A DNA stretch of 8,518 nt, taken from positions 1-8,518 of the forward strand of contig JADCDC010000181.1 of the NCBI GenBank assembly GCA_020252385.1, in the 5' to 3' direction. Both the position numbers and the translations under genes were made by a program. Source of the stretch: Aestuariivirga sp. (GTDB lineage Bacteria > Pseudomonadota > Alphaproteobacteria > Rhizobiales > Aestuariivirgaceae). Shown piece by piece: positions 1 through 5,882 of the stretch. The notes under the pieces were generated by a model. That model saw only the letters and a list, made by a program, of their open reading frames with translations, was not told the DNA's origin and ran no database searches. Numbering within the stretch: position 1 is the first letter of the stretch; the number at the start of each line of letters is the position of its first letter.

Positions 1-620
1 ATGTCGAGCCCTTCGGACAGCCTCTCCACCAATTCCGCCGCGCCATGCAGGAACACGCTGTCGCCCGGGCCATAGACCTCGTAGCCCTCGTCCCATTCCT
101 GGAGCGACAGGCGCTCCGGCGCTTCCGCCCAATCGTCGCGGCAGACGAGCGCCATGTGCCAGTCGAGGCTCGGCTCGAGCCCCAGGGCGCGGGACTGCGA
201 GATCAGCGCCGCAGCCTCCGCCAGCGACAGATCGGAAAGGCCCGCCGCCTCGCGGTGCCGGCGTAGCTCCTCGAGCGCGTCGCGCAGATCATCCGCGGCG
301 AGGATGCTCGCCTCCTTGGCCTCCGCCGGCAGGACCTTGCCATCGCGCCAGAACTGAATGTCGTCCCATCCGCCGGTGTAGCTGCAGTCGCCGCCGACGA
401 AGAGGGTGGGAATGTCGAACTCGCGCGCCAGCTGGGTGACGGGATTGCCGTCGGTGCCGTGAATCCAGTGGGCGCCGAAGTCGAGGCCGTCGACCGTCCA
501 GACGCGGCCGCCGGGACGCTCGCGCGCTTCAAGCACCGTGACGGCGTAGTTCAGGGACGAGAGGGCACGCGCCGCGACAAGGCCGGACAGTCCGGCACCG
601 ATGACCAGAACGGTTGGCAC
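1..620 (-). CDS. Flavin-containing amine oxidase family protein, N-terminal part (runs off the left edge)
   Basis: An open frame of 206 codons runs leftward from a GTG at 620-618 and has no stop before the window edge. The product starts MPTVLVIGAGLSG, a Rossmann FAD-binding GxGxxG at residues 8-13. It continues with VLEARERPGGRVWT (about 29-42) and FGAHWIHGTDGNP (about 49-61). These are the dinucleotide-binding and substrate-side signatures of the monoamine/polyamine oxidase family. GPGDSVFLHGAAELVERL near the visible end fits the same fold. GTG is chosen because GGAGG at 630-626 lies 5 nt upstream and the Rossmann strand starts at once; the ATG at 624 is out of frame. The likely activity is FAD-dependent oxidation of an amine or a related hydride transfer; the substrate is unknown. 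The motifs fit amine oxidases better than CrtI-type carotenoid desaturases. It lies behind the puc terminator, so it is probably a separate transcription unit. Confidence 0.85.
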   Translation of the reverse strand, partial: MPTVLVIGAGLSGLVAARALSSLNYAVTVLEARERPGGRVWTVDGLDFGAHWIHGTDGNPVTQLAREFDIPTLFVGGDCSYTGGWDDIQFWRDGKVLPAEAKEASILAADDLRDALEELRRHREAAGLSDLSLAEAAALISQSRALGLEPSLDWHMALVCRDDWAEAPERLSLQEWDEGYEVYGPGDSVFLHGAAELVERLSEGLD

Positions 621-813
621 TCATCCCTCCCCCAAAGGGCGCATCATGCTTCAGCCATGCAAAGTTATGTCAGTTCGCTCGGGCTGATCGCATTCATGTT
701 AGCGCATGGATGGCCGCCGCGCCAGCAGCGGCCGACAGGCCGCATTGCCCGCTTCGCCACGGGCTCGCGCGATCTCGAGAGCCTCGCGCGCGCCGCTGAT
801 GCAAATCGACTGA

Positions 814-935
814 ATCGTCGGAGCGACCCCCACCCCTGCCCCTCCCCACAGGGGGGAGGGGAACCAACTACGGACACATCTCACATGGGACCCCCTCCAC
901 CTTGTGGGGAGGGGTAGGGGTGGGGGTCGGACGAT
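814..935. repeat. Long imperfect inverted repeat (REP/MITE-like) with G-quadruplex arms
   Basis: Arms 824-850 and 903-929 are complementary at 26 of 27 positions. After a 4-nt bulge (820-823) the pairing resumes, ATCGTC (814-819) with GACGAT (930-935). The 52-nt centre can form smaller hairpins: 839-847 pairs with 853-861 (9 bp), and 891-900 pairs imperfectly with 904-913. The right arm, 906-926, reads four G-runs of 4-5 separated by 1-2 nt. The left arm carries the equivalent on the minus strand (828-848). This looks like a dispersed non-coding palindromic repeat rather than a gene. No target-site duplication is obvious. The copy number in the genome cannot be judged from this window. Confidence 0.75.
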
Positions 936-975
936 GCCAGCCGTCCCTGATCCGATTCATGTGTGCATCCCCAAC

Positions 976-1006
976 GAAAAACGCTCCTCTCTGGGGAGAG
1001 GAGCGT
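976..1006 (-). terminator. Rho-independent terminator of the puf-puc operon
   Basis: Read on the minus strand, ACGCTCCTCTC (1006-996) and its perfect complement (991-981) form an 11-bp stem with a 4-nt loop. The last T of the stem and the four that follow (980-977) make a T-run, then CGTTGG. It begins 38 nt after the stop codon of the repeat-protein gene. This is the best intrinsic terminator in the window and marks the probable end of the long operon. Confidence 0.9.
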
Positions 1007-1043
1007 GAGTTCAGGGGAGGAGATCAGGAGTGGGAGGCGGGCG

Positions 1044-1634
1044 TTACCACATCACGCCCTTGCTGCGGGTGAGGAGCGGCAGGCCAAGGAGCGAGGAGAG
1101 GGGGGCCGCCTTCTGGCTCAGCCGCGTCATGCCGAAGAGCGAGGACAGCGGCATCGGATTGTCGCTCAGGAGCGGCATGCCGATGGCGCTCGACATGCTG
1201 CAGTCGGTGCCGACGAGCGGGCGGATGCCAATGTAGCGCGACATCGGCGTCGGGTCGTCCGTGAGGAGCGGCATGTGCATTGCGCTGGAGAAGGGTGCGG
1301 CTTCGTCCCAGATCTTGGGGGCGGCGGCTTCCGGCATGCCGGAGGCGATGGGGCCATGCTGCTCGAGAATGCTGGTGGCCAGCATGCCACTGCCGAAGGG
1401 CGCATGCACGGTGACGAGCGAGCCGCCCTTGGCGACACCCTGGGCGTAGATGCGCGCATCGGCCAGCAGCACCCGGCCCTGGGCGATCTGTGCCGCGATG
1501 GCCGAGACCGGCGCATCCTCCCGCGAGGGCGGCGTCACGACGTGGACGTCGTCGAAGCCCTCCTCGGCCAGCTCGGCGGCGGCGGCGCGCGCGGTGTCCG
1601 CGCTGGCGAACATGCGGGTGATCTCGTGGCTCAT
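1044..1634 (-). CDS. Operon-terminal protein with YflT-like N-terminus and five tandem 16-residue repeats
   Basis: This 196-residue protein is not one I can name. Residues 1-35 (MSHEITRMFASADTARAAAA, then ELAEEGFDDVHVVTP) have the strand-helix-strand pattern of the heat-induced stress protein YflT/GsiB-type domain; this is family resemblance only. Residues about 115-194 are five in-register repeats of 16 residues, approximately [F/M/L]-S-S-x-[I/F/L/M]-G-[M/L]-P-L-L-[S/T]-D-x-P-x-P. No signal peptide or clear transmembrane helix is seen. The start ATG has AGAGGGAG 5 nt upstream. It follows pucC by 34 nt and precedes the terminator, so it should be co-transcribed with the antenna genes. By position it could be an LH2 assembly or stability factor like PucD/PucE of Rhodobacter. 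I see no basis for claiming homology to those, so no symbol is given. Confidence 0.85.
   Translation of the reverse strand: MSHEITRMFASADTARAAAAELAEEGFDDVHVVTPPSREDAPVSAIAAQIAQGRVLLADARIYAQGVAKGGSLVTVHAPFGSGMLATSILEQHGPIASGMPEAAAPKIWDEAAPFSSAMHMPLLTDDPTPMSRYIGIRPLVGTDCSMSSAIGMPLLSDNPMPLSSLFGMTRLSQKAAPLSSLLGLPLLTRSKGVMW
1053..1292 (-). repeat. Five tandem 48-bp coding repeats (16 aa each)
   Basis: The units at protein level are FSSAMHMPLLTDDPTP (115-130), MSRYIGIRPLVGTDCS (131-146), MSSAIGMPLLSDNPMP (147-162), LSSLFGMTRLSQKAAP (163-178) and LSSLLGLPLLTRSKGV (179-194). All are exactly 16 residues with no gaps. Ser2 is invariant, Ser3 and Gly6 are conserved in four of five, and Leu10 in all five. 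Units 1, 3 and 5 share PLL at positions 8-10, while units 2 and 4 diverge there. The repeats are old and diverged rather than recently copied. Confidence 0.85.
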
Positions 1635-1668
1635 GGCAGCTCCCTCTGGACTGGCGTCCCTTGCGGTT

Positions 1669-3069
1669 TCATTCGATGGGGGAGGTGTGCCCCGCCCCCA
1701 GGCTGGTCGTTCTCCGTAAAATAGCCATCATGATTACGATGGCCGCCAGAAGCAAGATCACCTCCAGCACATAGACGGCGGCATAGGAAATCAGCGGTCC
1801 GGAAGCCGTCAGCGCCGCGACCGTGTCGCGAATCACGCCGCCCAGCGCCACGCCGATGCCCGCCGCCGTGGCCTGCACCGCGCCCCAGGCGCCCAGCGCC
1901 AGGCCGCGCTGGTCAGCCGGCGCATGGTTCATGGTGGCCGTGAGCGTGCCATGCCCGAACAGGCCCGCGCCGAAGCCGATGAACAGCGTGCCGAGCACGA
2001 ACAGGGCGGGCATCGAGATGGCGCCCGAGACGATGATCGCCACGAAGGCGGGAACGCCCACCCAGGCGCCGATCGCCGCCATGCGGAAGGGCTCGAAGCC
2101 GCGGCTGAGCACATAGGATGCAAGCGTGAAGCCGACGAGCCCGCCGCCTGCCATGGCTGCCGTCAGGAGCGTGGTCTGGGACACTTCCATGCCCAGGACC
2201 TGGCCGCCATAGGGCTCCAGCATCACGTCCTGCATGCTGAAGGCGAGCGTGCCCAGGCCCAGGGCTGCCAGGCGGTGCCTGGCGCTGCCGCCCGCGATGA
2301 AGGAGGACCAGCTTTCCTGGAAGGTCGGATCGCGCACGCCCGCGCGGGGCCGCGCGGCGCCGCGCGCCTCCTGCTTCCACACGGCGATGCCGTTGAGCAC
2401 GAGAATGGCAACCGCGGAGCCCTGGATGACCTGGACAAGGCGGCCGGGCGTGAAGTTCTCCAGAAGATATCCGAAGAGGAGCGCGCTGACGATCGAGCCC
2501 ATGAGCAGGGCCACATACATGAGGCCCACGACCTGCGGCTGCCGCTCCTCCGGCGTGAGGTCGGTGGCGAGCGCCAGGCCGACGGTCTGGGTGATGTGGA
2601 GGCCGGCACCCACCAGCAGGAAGGCGATGCCGGCGGCGAGCTGGCCGATCCAGGCAGGGAGGGCAGCGGAGTCGCCCTGGTGCGCCAGCACGAGCAGCGC
2701 GAAGGGCATGATGGCGAGCCCGCCGAACTGCACCATGGTGCCCTTGTAGATGAAGGGAACGCGCTTCCAGCCGAGCTCGGAGCGGTGAATGTCGGACTTG
2801 AAGCCGATGAGCGCCCTGAGCGGTGCGAAAATGAGGGGCAGGGCCAGCATCACCGCGACGAGGGAGGCGGGAACGCCGAGTTCCACGATCATCACGCGGT
2901 TGAGAGTGCCGACCAGCAGCACCAGCGACATGCCGGCGCTGACCTGAAACAGCGACAGCCGGAGCAGACGCGATAACGGCACGTCCGCCGTCGCGGCGTC
3001 GGCGAAGGGCAGGTAGCGGGCGCCCAGCCCGATCCATGCCCGCATCATGCTTTCACTAAGGCGGTTCAT
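1669..3069 (-). CDS. pucC: PucC, light-harvesting complex 2 assembly protein (MFS-type membrane protein)
   Basis: A 466-residue, strongly hydrophobic protein with about 12 predicted membrane segments. It belongs to the bacteriochlorophyll-delivery (PucC/LhaA) branch of the major facilitator fold. Diagnostic stretches are GFKSDIHRSELGWKRVPFIY (89-108) followed by KGTMVQFGG, ALATDLTPEERQPQVVGLMY (166-185), and MQDVMLEPYGGQVLGM (279-294). In studied purple bacteria PucC is needed for LH2 assembly, probably by bringing BChl to nascent polypeptides in the inner membrane. The position just after pucBA favours PucC over its LH1 paralogue LhaA. ATG 3069 has only a weak AGG site 8 nt upstream, and the ATGs at 3048 and 3045 are alternatives. 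A weak ribosome site and the structured leader fit low expression relative to pucBA. Confidence 0.95.
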   Translation of the reverse strand: MNRLSESMMRAWIGLGARYLPFADAATADVPLSRLLRLSLFQVSAGMSLVLLVGTLNRVMIVELGVPASLVAVMLALPLIFAPLRALIGFKSDIHRSELGWKRVPFIYKGTMVQFGGLAIMPFALLVLAHQGDSAALPAWIGQLAAGIAFLLVGAGLHITQTVGLALATDLTPEERQPQVVGLMYVALLMGSIVSALLFGYLLENFTPGRLVQVIQGSAVAILVLNGIAVWKQEARGAARPRAGVRDPTFQESWSSFIAGGSARHRLAALGLGTLAFSMQDVMLEPYGGQVLGMEVSQTTLLTAAMAGGGLVGFTLASYVLSRGFEPFRMAAIGAWVGVPAFVAIIVSGAISMPALFVLGTLFIGFGAGLFGHGTLTATMNHAPADQRGLALGAWGAVQATAAGIGVALGGVIRDTVAALTASGPLISYAAVYVLEVILLLAAIVIMMAILRRTTSLGAGHTSPIE

Positions 3070-3108
3070 CGCTTGTACCTGTTCGAGGTCTTATCTCGCG
3101 CAAAACCG

Positions 3109-3188
3109 GTCAACGATAGGTGGACGGCGCGTCAATCCGCCGGGGGCGGCGGGATCTTCGACAGCCGTGCACCTATCGCTACGTTGAC
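3109..3188 (-). promoter_or_regulatory. Large stem-loop in the pucA-pucC gap (stabiliser or attenuator)
   Basis: Bases 3114-3127 and 3165-3178 pair with one mismatch in 14. Beyond a 5-nt bulge (3179-3183), 3109-3113 pairs with 3184-3188. The loop contains a second GC stem (3135-3142 with 3147-3155, one bulged base). On the transcript the structure is followed after 2 nt by GGTTTTGCG, a short U-run that could cause partial termination. In Rhodobacter, hairpins after pucBA separate an abundant short pucBA mRNA from a scarce pucBAC mRNA; the same role is inferred here. Confidence 0.7.
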
Positions 3189-3196
3189 GCCGTCTC

Positions 3197-3211
3197 GCAG
3201 GCAAGGCCTGC
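3197..3211 (-). promoter_or_regulatory. Small perfect hairpin in the pucA-pucC gap
   Basis: GCAGGC and GCCTGC form a 6-bp perfect stem with a 3-nt loop, just upstream (in transcription order) of the large stem-loop. It probably belongs to the same 3' structure protecting pucBA mRNA. Confidence 0.5.
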
Positions 3212-3240
3212 CACGCTTCGCGGATGAAGACGCGCAGATT

Positions 3241-3274
3241 GCCGGCATGACGGTCATGCTATTCGGATGCCGGC
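3241..3274 (-). promoter_or_regulatory. Inverted repeat spanning the pucA stop codon
   Basis: GCCGGCAT (3241-3248) and ATGCCGGC (3267-3274) are perfect complements with the pucA stop (3261-3259) in the loop. A competing hairpin, GCATGA/TCATGC (3245-3250 with 3254-3259), uses some of the same bases. Either would cap the 3' end of pucA on the transcript. Confidence 0.5.
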
Positions 3275-3555
3275 GCCGGTTCCTCGAGCGAGGAGACCTG
3301 CAGCGACTGGTCCGGGGAGACGGTCACCTTGATGACGTATCCCTGGTCCGTCTTGAGGACGTTCGATGCGACGGGCGCGATCGTGGTGTCGGTCATCGCG
3401 GTCTTGGCCGCAGCGCCTTCCCAGTACTTGCCCATCCACGTCACGTGGGTCATCACCGAGGCATGCACCACGAGCGACGTCACCGCGACGCCGCCGATGA
3501 ACAGCGGCAGGCCGACGGTGGGGTTGACCACGCACCAGATTCTTCCTTGGTTCAT
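3259..3555 (-). CDS. pucA: Light-harvesting complex 2 alpha polypeptide with a long C-terminal tail
   Basis: The 98-residue product starts MNQGRIWCVVNP, the classic LH2 alpha N-terminus. It has one membrane helix (about 13-38). His31 is the expected B850 BChl ligand. Tyr44 and Trp45 in GKYWEG match the residues that hydrogen-bond B850 acetyl groups in the Rhodoblastus acidophilus complex. Met1 would contribute to the B800 site. These residues favour a B800-850 complex over the B800-820 type, which has Phe-Leu at 44/45. The canonical protein ends near residue 50-60. Here about 40-47 extra residues follow (TAMTDTTIAPVASNVLKTDQ onward), on the side expected to face the periplasm. ATG 3555 has GGGAG 7 nt upstream and lies 12 nt after the pucB stop, so the two are translationally linked. 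The ATG at 3560 is out of frame and hits a stop at once. Confidence 0.93.
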   Translation of the reverse strand: MNQGRIWCVVNPTVGLPLFIGGVAVTSLVVHASVMTHVTWMGKYWEGAAAKTAMTDTTIAPVASNVLKTDQGYVIKVTVSPDQSLQVSSLEEPAPASE

Positions 3556-3567
3556 GTCATGTCTCCC

Positions 3568-3723
3568 TTAGTGCAGCCAGGGCGAATAGATATACGCCAG
3601 CAGGTGGGCGAAGAGGGAAATCACGAAGAACACGCGTGCGCCGTCAATGACGTGCTTGTGCAGCTCTTCTGACTCCTTGATGGTGAGGCCGGTGGGCCAC
3701 ACCCTGTTCGGATCGTCTGACAT
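3568..3723 (-). CDS. pucB: Light-harvesting complex 2 beta polypeptide
   Basis: A 51-residue protein, MSDDPNRVWPTGLTIKESEE followed by LHKHVIDGARVFF and ending AYIYSPWLH. It aligns without gaps to LH2 beta of Rhodoblastus acidophilus, with about ten extra N-terminal residues. His40 corresponds to beta-His30 (B850 ligand), His22 to beta-His12, Arg30 to beta-Arg20 (contacts B800) and Trp49 to beta-Trp39. One membrane helix covers about residues 27-47. ATG 3723 has GGAGGA 7 nt upstream. The beta-before-alpha order is standard. It partners PucA in the LH2 ring that feeds energy to LH1. The unusual point is its position 94 bp after pufC. I saw no convincing sigma-70 promoter or terminator in that gap, so at least part of its transcription may come from the puf promoter. 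Confidence 0.95.
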   Translation of the reverse strand: MSDDPNRVWPTGLTIKESEELHKHVIDGARVFFVISLFAHLLAYIYSPWLH

Positions 3724-3761
3724 CTGATTATCCTCCAGATTTAGACTTCGGCTCGTGCTGG

Positions 3762-3775
3762 ACCTGCACGCAGGT
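3762..3775 (-). promoter_or_regulatory. Small hairpin in the pufC-pucB gap
   Basis: ACCTG (3762-3766) and CAGGT (3771-3775) are complementary with a 4-nt loop, or six pairs with a 2-nt loop. No T-run follows on the transcript, so this is not a terminator. It could help separate the stabilities of pufC and pucBA mRNA. The rest of the 94-bp gap shows no recognisable site apart from the pucB ribosome site. Confidence 0.35.
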
Positions 3776-3817
3776 TTCCCGTCGTTTCATCAACAACAAG
3801 ACTCGTGATCCGGCGCC

Positions 3818-4873
3818 TCATGGATTGGGCACCGAAAGTTCGGGGTATTCCTTGGCCATGCTGAAGCCGTAGAGCGGCTTGTTGATGCCGTTGTGGCAGG
3901 TGGCGCAGTTGGTCTTCAGCACGTCGCCCATGGGCCCCTTGCGGTTGGCCGGGAAGACGGGGGCAAGCGGGTCCATGTAGGTCGTGTTGACGTCGCTCAC
4001 CATCTTGATGCCGTGCCAGGCGGTGACGCGCTGCGGCCGGCTCTCCTCCCAGTTCGAGAAGATGCGGGAGTTGTGGCAGAAGGTGCAGTTGACGCCGAGC
4101 CCGTCCGACATGTGCATCATCAGCGCGTAGGTCTTCTCCGTCGCCTGGATCGTGCCGCCCGTGCCGCCGGGAAGCGCTGTCGAGGCGATGACCCTGATCT
4201 TCGCATCGGGTGCGAAGAGCGTGGTGAAGGGGTCATAGGGGAGCGAGCTGTAGGCCGGGACCGACTGGCCGCCCAGGTTCTGCCCGTTGCGGCTGGCCGC
4301 CATGCCGCCGGCCTGCTTCGGGCCGGGGTTGATCGACCAGACATTGGCGGGAACCGGCTGGCCGCGGTGGCAGGTGTAGCAGGTGACACCTGTCTGCTGC
4401 ACGTGGCTTGCATACTTCGTGTTGATGGTGCGCGTCATCTGGATCATGCGGCGCGCCACGACCTTGGTGTAGACCTCGTCGGAGGCCATGTTCTCCACAT
4501 TGTGGCAATAGGCGCAGCCGGCGTTGTCGCCTTCCTGCGGTGCCACCCAGGTGGTGATGGAGTTCATCAGCCGGTTGAACTGCGCCGTGTCGAGATCGCC
4601 CAGGACCTGGACGTTCTTGTAGTTCTCGGGATCGTTCTTGACGAGGACGCCGTCATTGTCGACGGGATCGTCCGGCACCGGCGCCTGGTTCAACGCCTCG
4701 AGAGTCTTCGCGATCCTCGGGTTGGTGACCTGCTCCATGCCGAGGCCGCGATAGCCCAGCTGTTCCGACACCATCGGCGGGCGTTCCCACTGCAGCATCA
4801 TCGGGATGACGAGCAGGACGGTGACGACGGTGCCGAGCAGTGCGGCGGTGAGTGCGGTTGCGGAGATTTTCAT
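3818..4873 (-). CDS. pufC: PufC, tetraheme cytochrome subunit of the photosynthetic reaction centre
   Basis: A 351-residue protein with four CxxCH c-type heme sites: C120-H124, C165-H169, C263-H267 and C323-H327. Compared with the Blastochloris viridis subunit, the sixth ligands should be Met103, Met143 and Met252 for hemes 1-3, and His157 for heme 4. PufC sits on the periplasmic face of the RC and passes electrons from soluble carriers to the oxidised special pair. Residues 1-28 form a hydrophobic segment (about 5-28), but no lipobox cysteine follows, so the protein is probably held by an uncleaved N-terminal helix rather than a diacylglycerol. A four-residue insertion (DNAG) precedes the first heme site relative to B. 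viridis. AGGAG 10 nt upstream overlaps the pufM TAG stop, giving a 13-nt gap and likely translational coupling. Confidence 0.97.
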   Translation of the reverse strand: MKISATALTAALLGTVVTVLLVIPMMLQWERPPMVSEQLGYRGLGMEQVTNPRIAKTLEALNQAPVPDDPVDNDGVLVKNDPENYKNVQVLGDLDTAQFNRLMNSITTWVAPQEGDNAGCAYCHNVENMASDEVYTKVVARRMIQMTRTINTKYASHVQQTGVTCYTCHRGQPVPANVWSINPGPKQAGGMAASRNGQNLGGQSVPAYSSLPYDPFTTLFAPDAKIRVIASTALPGGTGGTIQATEKTYALMMHMSDGLGVNCTFCHNSRIFSNWEESRPQRVTAWHGIKMVSDVNTTYMDPLAPVFPANRKGPMGDVLKTNCATCHNGINKPLYGFSMAKEYPELSVPNP

Positions 4874-4886
4874 GATTCCGTCACTC

Positions 4887-5864
4887 CTATTGCGCCGGTG
4901 CGGCGGCCGGATCGAGGACCGGGGCCGTCATGTCGAAGGGATACATGGGTGCAACGCCGTGCTTCACCCCCCAGAGATACCAGTTGTCGACCACGGTACC
5001 GGTGAGGAGGATGCCGATGCCGCCGACGAGCGGGCAGAGCACCGCGAACCACCAGGCCCAGCGATGGATCGACTCCATGGTGGCGTTGAAGCCCATGGTC
5101 CAGCGCCAGAAGAGCGCCGCGCGTTCCGAGGCCGTGCCGCGGTCGATGATCTGCTCGATCTCGCGCTCGCCGCCAAGGCGTGACACCGAGAGGATGGTGG
5201 CGCCATGCATGGCGAAGAGCAGCGCCGACCCGTAGAGGAAGGCGATCGAGAGCATGTGGAAGGGGTTGTAGAAGAGGTTGCCGTAGCGGATCGAGAAGGC
5301 CGCCGTCCAGTCGAGGTGCGGGAAGATGCCGAAGGGCACGGCTTCGGAGAAGTTGCCCAGAAGCAGCGGCCGGATGAAGCCCAGCACCAGGTAGAGCCAG
5401 ATCGCCGCGGCGAAGGCCCAGGCGATGTGCGTGCCCATGCCGAGCGCCCTGGCGCGGCGGTAGGTGCGGAGCCACCACAGCAGGATCGAGGCGGTGAGGA
5501 AGAAGCCCGCCATCTGCCACCAGCCGCCGTCATTGAGCGGAGCCAGCGCCAGGCCATATTTCGCCGGCGGCGGCTCAAGCCCCAGCCAGAACAGCTGGCG
5601 CACGAACTCGATGGGGTTCCAGTTCACCGAGGCCAGCATGTTGAGGCCGATGATCTCGATGGCGATGAAGCCGCAGAGCAGCGACGCGATGCCGAGCGTT
5701 CCGAGATAGATCGGGCCGATCTGCGCATCGCCCAGGATGCCGAAGAGCCAGTTGGTGGTCGTGCCCTTCTCGCGCGGCCAGCTGCCGGGCTTCATGGGAA
5801 CGCCAAGGTCTGCGGGGCCGTGGACCTGAACGCGGGTGAAGATATTCTGATATTCGTACATCAT
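4887..5864 (-). CDS. pufM: Reaction centre M subunit
   Basis: A 325-residue protein with five membrane helices. Key residues map to Rhodobacter sphaeroides M with an offset of one: His183 (accessory BChl), His203 in YNPFHM (special pair), Tyr211, His220 and His267 plus Glu235 (non-heme iron) and Trp253 (QA site). It binds the quinone QA and half of the special pair. The C-terminus (APMYPF, then DMTAPVLDPAAAPAQ) is about 17 residues longer than in R. sphaeroides, as expected in RCs that carry a tetraheme cytochrome. Asp46 replaces Asn-M44 of R. sphaeroides. Two ATGs are adjacent (5864, 5861). The first is chosen because GGGGAG (5879-5874) is 9 nt away; the second would be 12 nt. The gap to pufL is 18 nt. 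Confidence 0.98.
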   Translation of the reverse strand: MMYEYQNIFTRVQVHGPADLGVPMKPGSWPREKGTTTNWLFGILGDAQIGPIYLGTLGIASLLCGFIAIEIIGLNMLASVNWNPIEFVRQLFWLGLEPPPAKYGLALAPLNDGGWWQMAGFFLTASILLWWLRTYRRARALGMGTHIAWAFAAAIWLYLVLGFIRPLLLGNFSEAVPFGIFPHLDWTAAFSIRYGNLFYNPFHMLSIAFLYGSALLFAMHGATILSVSRLGGEREIEQIIDRGTASERAALFWRWTMGFNATMESIHRWAWWFAVLCPLVGGIGILLTGTVVDNWYLWGVKHGVAPMYPFDMTAPVLDPAAAPAQ

Positions 5865-5882
5865 GTTTCCATTCTCCCCACG

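Larger units (their letters stand above)
621..1043. other. 423-bp intergenic region between the repeat-protein gene and the amine oxidase-like gene
   Basis: No convincing coding sequence is visible here. The region holds an intrinsic terminator for the photosynthesis operon (976-1006), a 122-bp inverted-repeat element (814-935), and about 190 bp (621-813) that should contain the promoter of the amine oxidase-like gene. I could not pick out a convincing -35/-10 pair there. No TGT-N12-ACA site of the PpsR/CrtJ type was noticed in 621-813. Confidence 0.7.

Noticed and set aside
459..917. A 152-codon plus-strand frame covering part of the intergenic palindrome
   Set aside because: It starts antisense inside the amine oxidase-like gene and ends by translating the GC-rich palindrome, with no recognisable protein features.
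814..935. A CRISPR array or tRNA in the palindromic element
   Set aside because: There is one inverted pair and no regularly spaced direct repeats. No cloverleaf or CCA-type acceptor is visible.
963..1724. A 253-codon plus-strand frame across the terminator and the repeat-protein gene
   Set aside because: It runs antisense to the repeat-protein gene, whose frame has a good ribosome site, in-register repeats and a terminator after it. The plus-strand product is His/Arg/Gly-rich shadow sequence.
1924..2976. A 350-codon open frame on the plus strand opposite pucC, and another on the minus strand at 1913-3037
   Set aside because: Both overlap the well-supported pucC reading frame and give low-complexity, charged products without domains.
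3724..3817. A promoter or PpsR-type TGT-N12-ACA operator in front of pucB
   Set aside because: TTGTTG-like bases occur, but no matching -10 at proper spacing and no full palindromic operator could be found by eye.
3893..5005. A 370-codon open frame on the plus strand opposite pufC/pufM
   Set aside because: It is antisense to two genes with clear heme and cofactor ligands. Its product is rich in Arg, His, Gly and Val with no recognisable domain, as expected for a shadow frame in GC-rich DNA.
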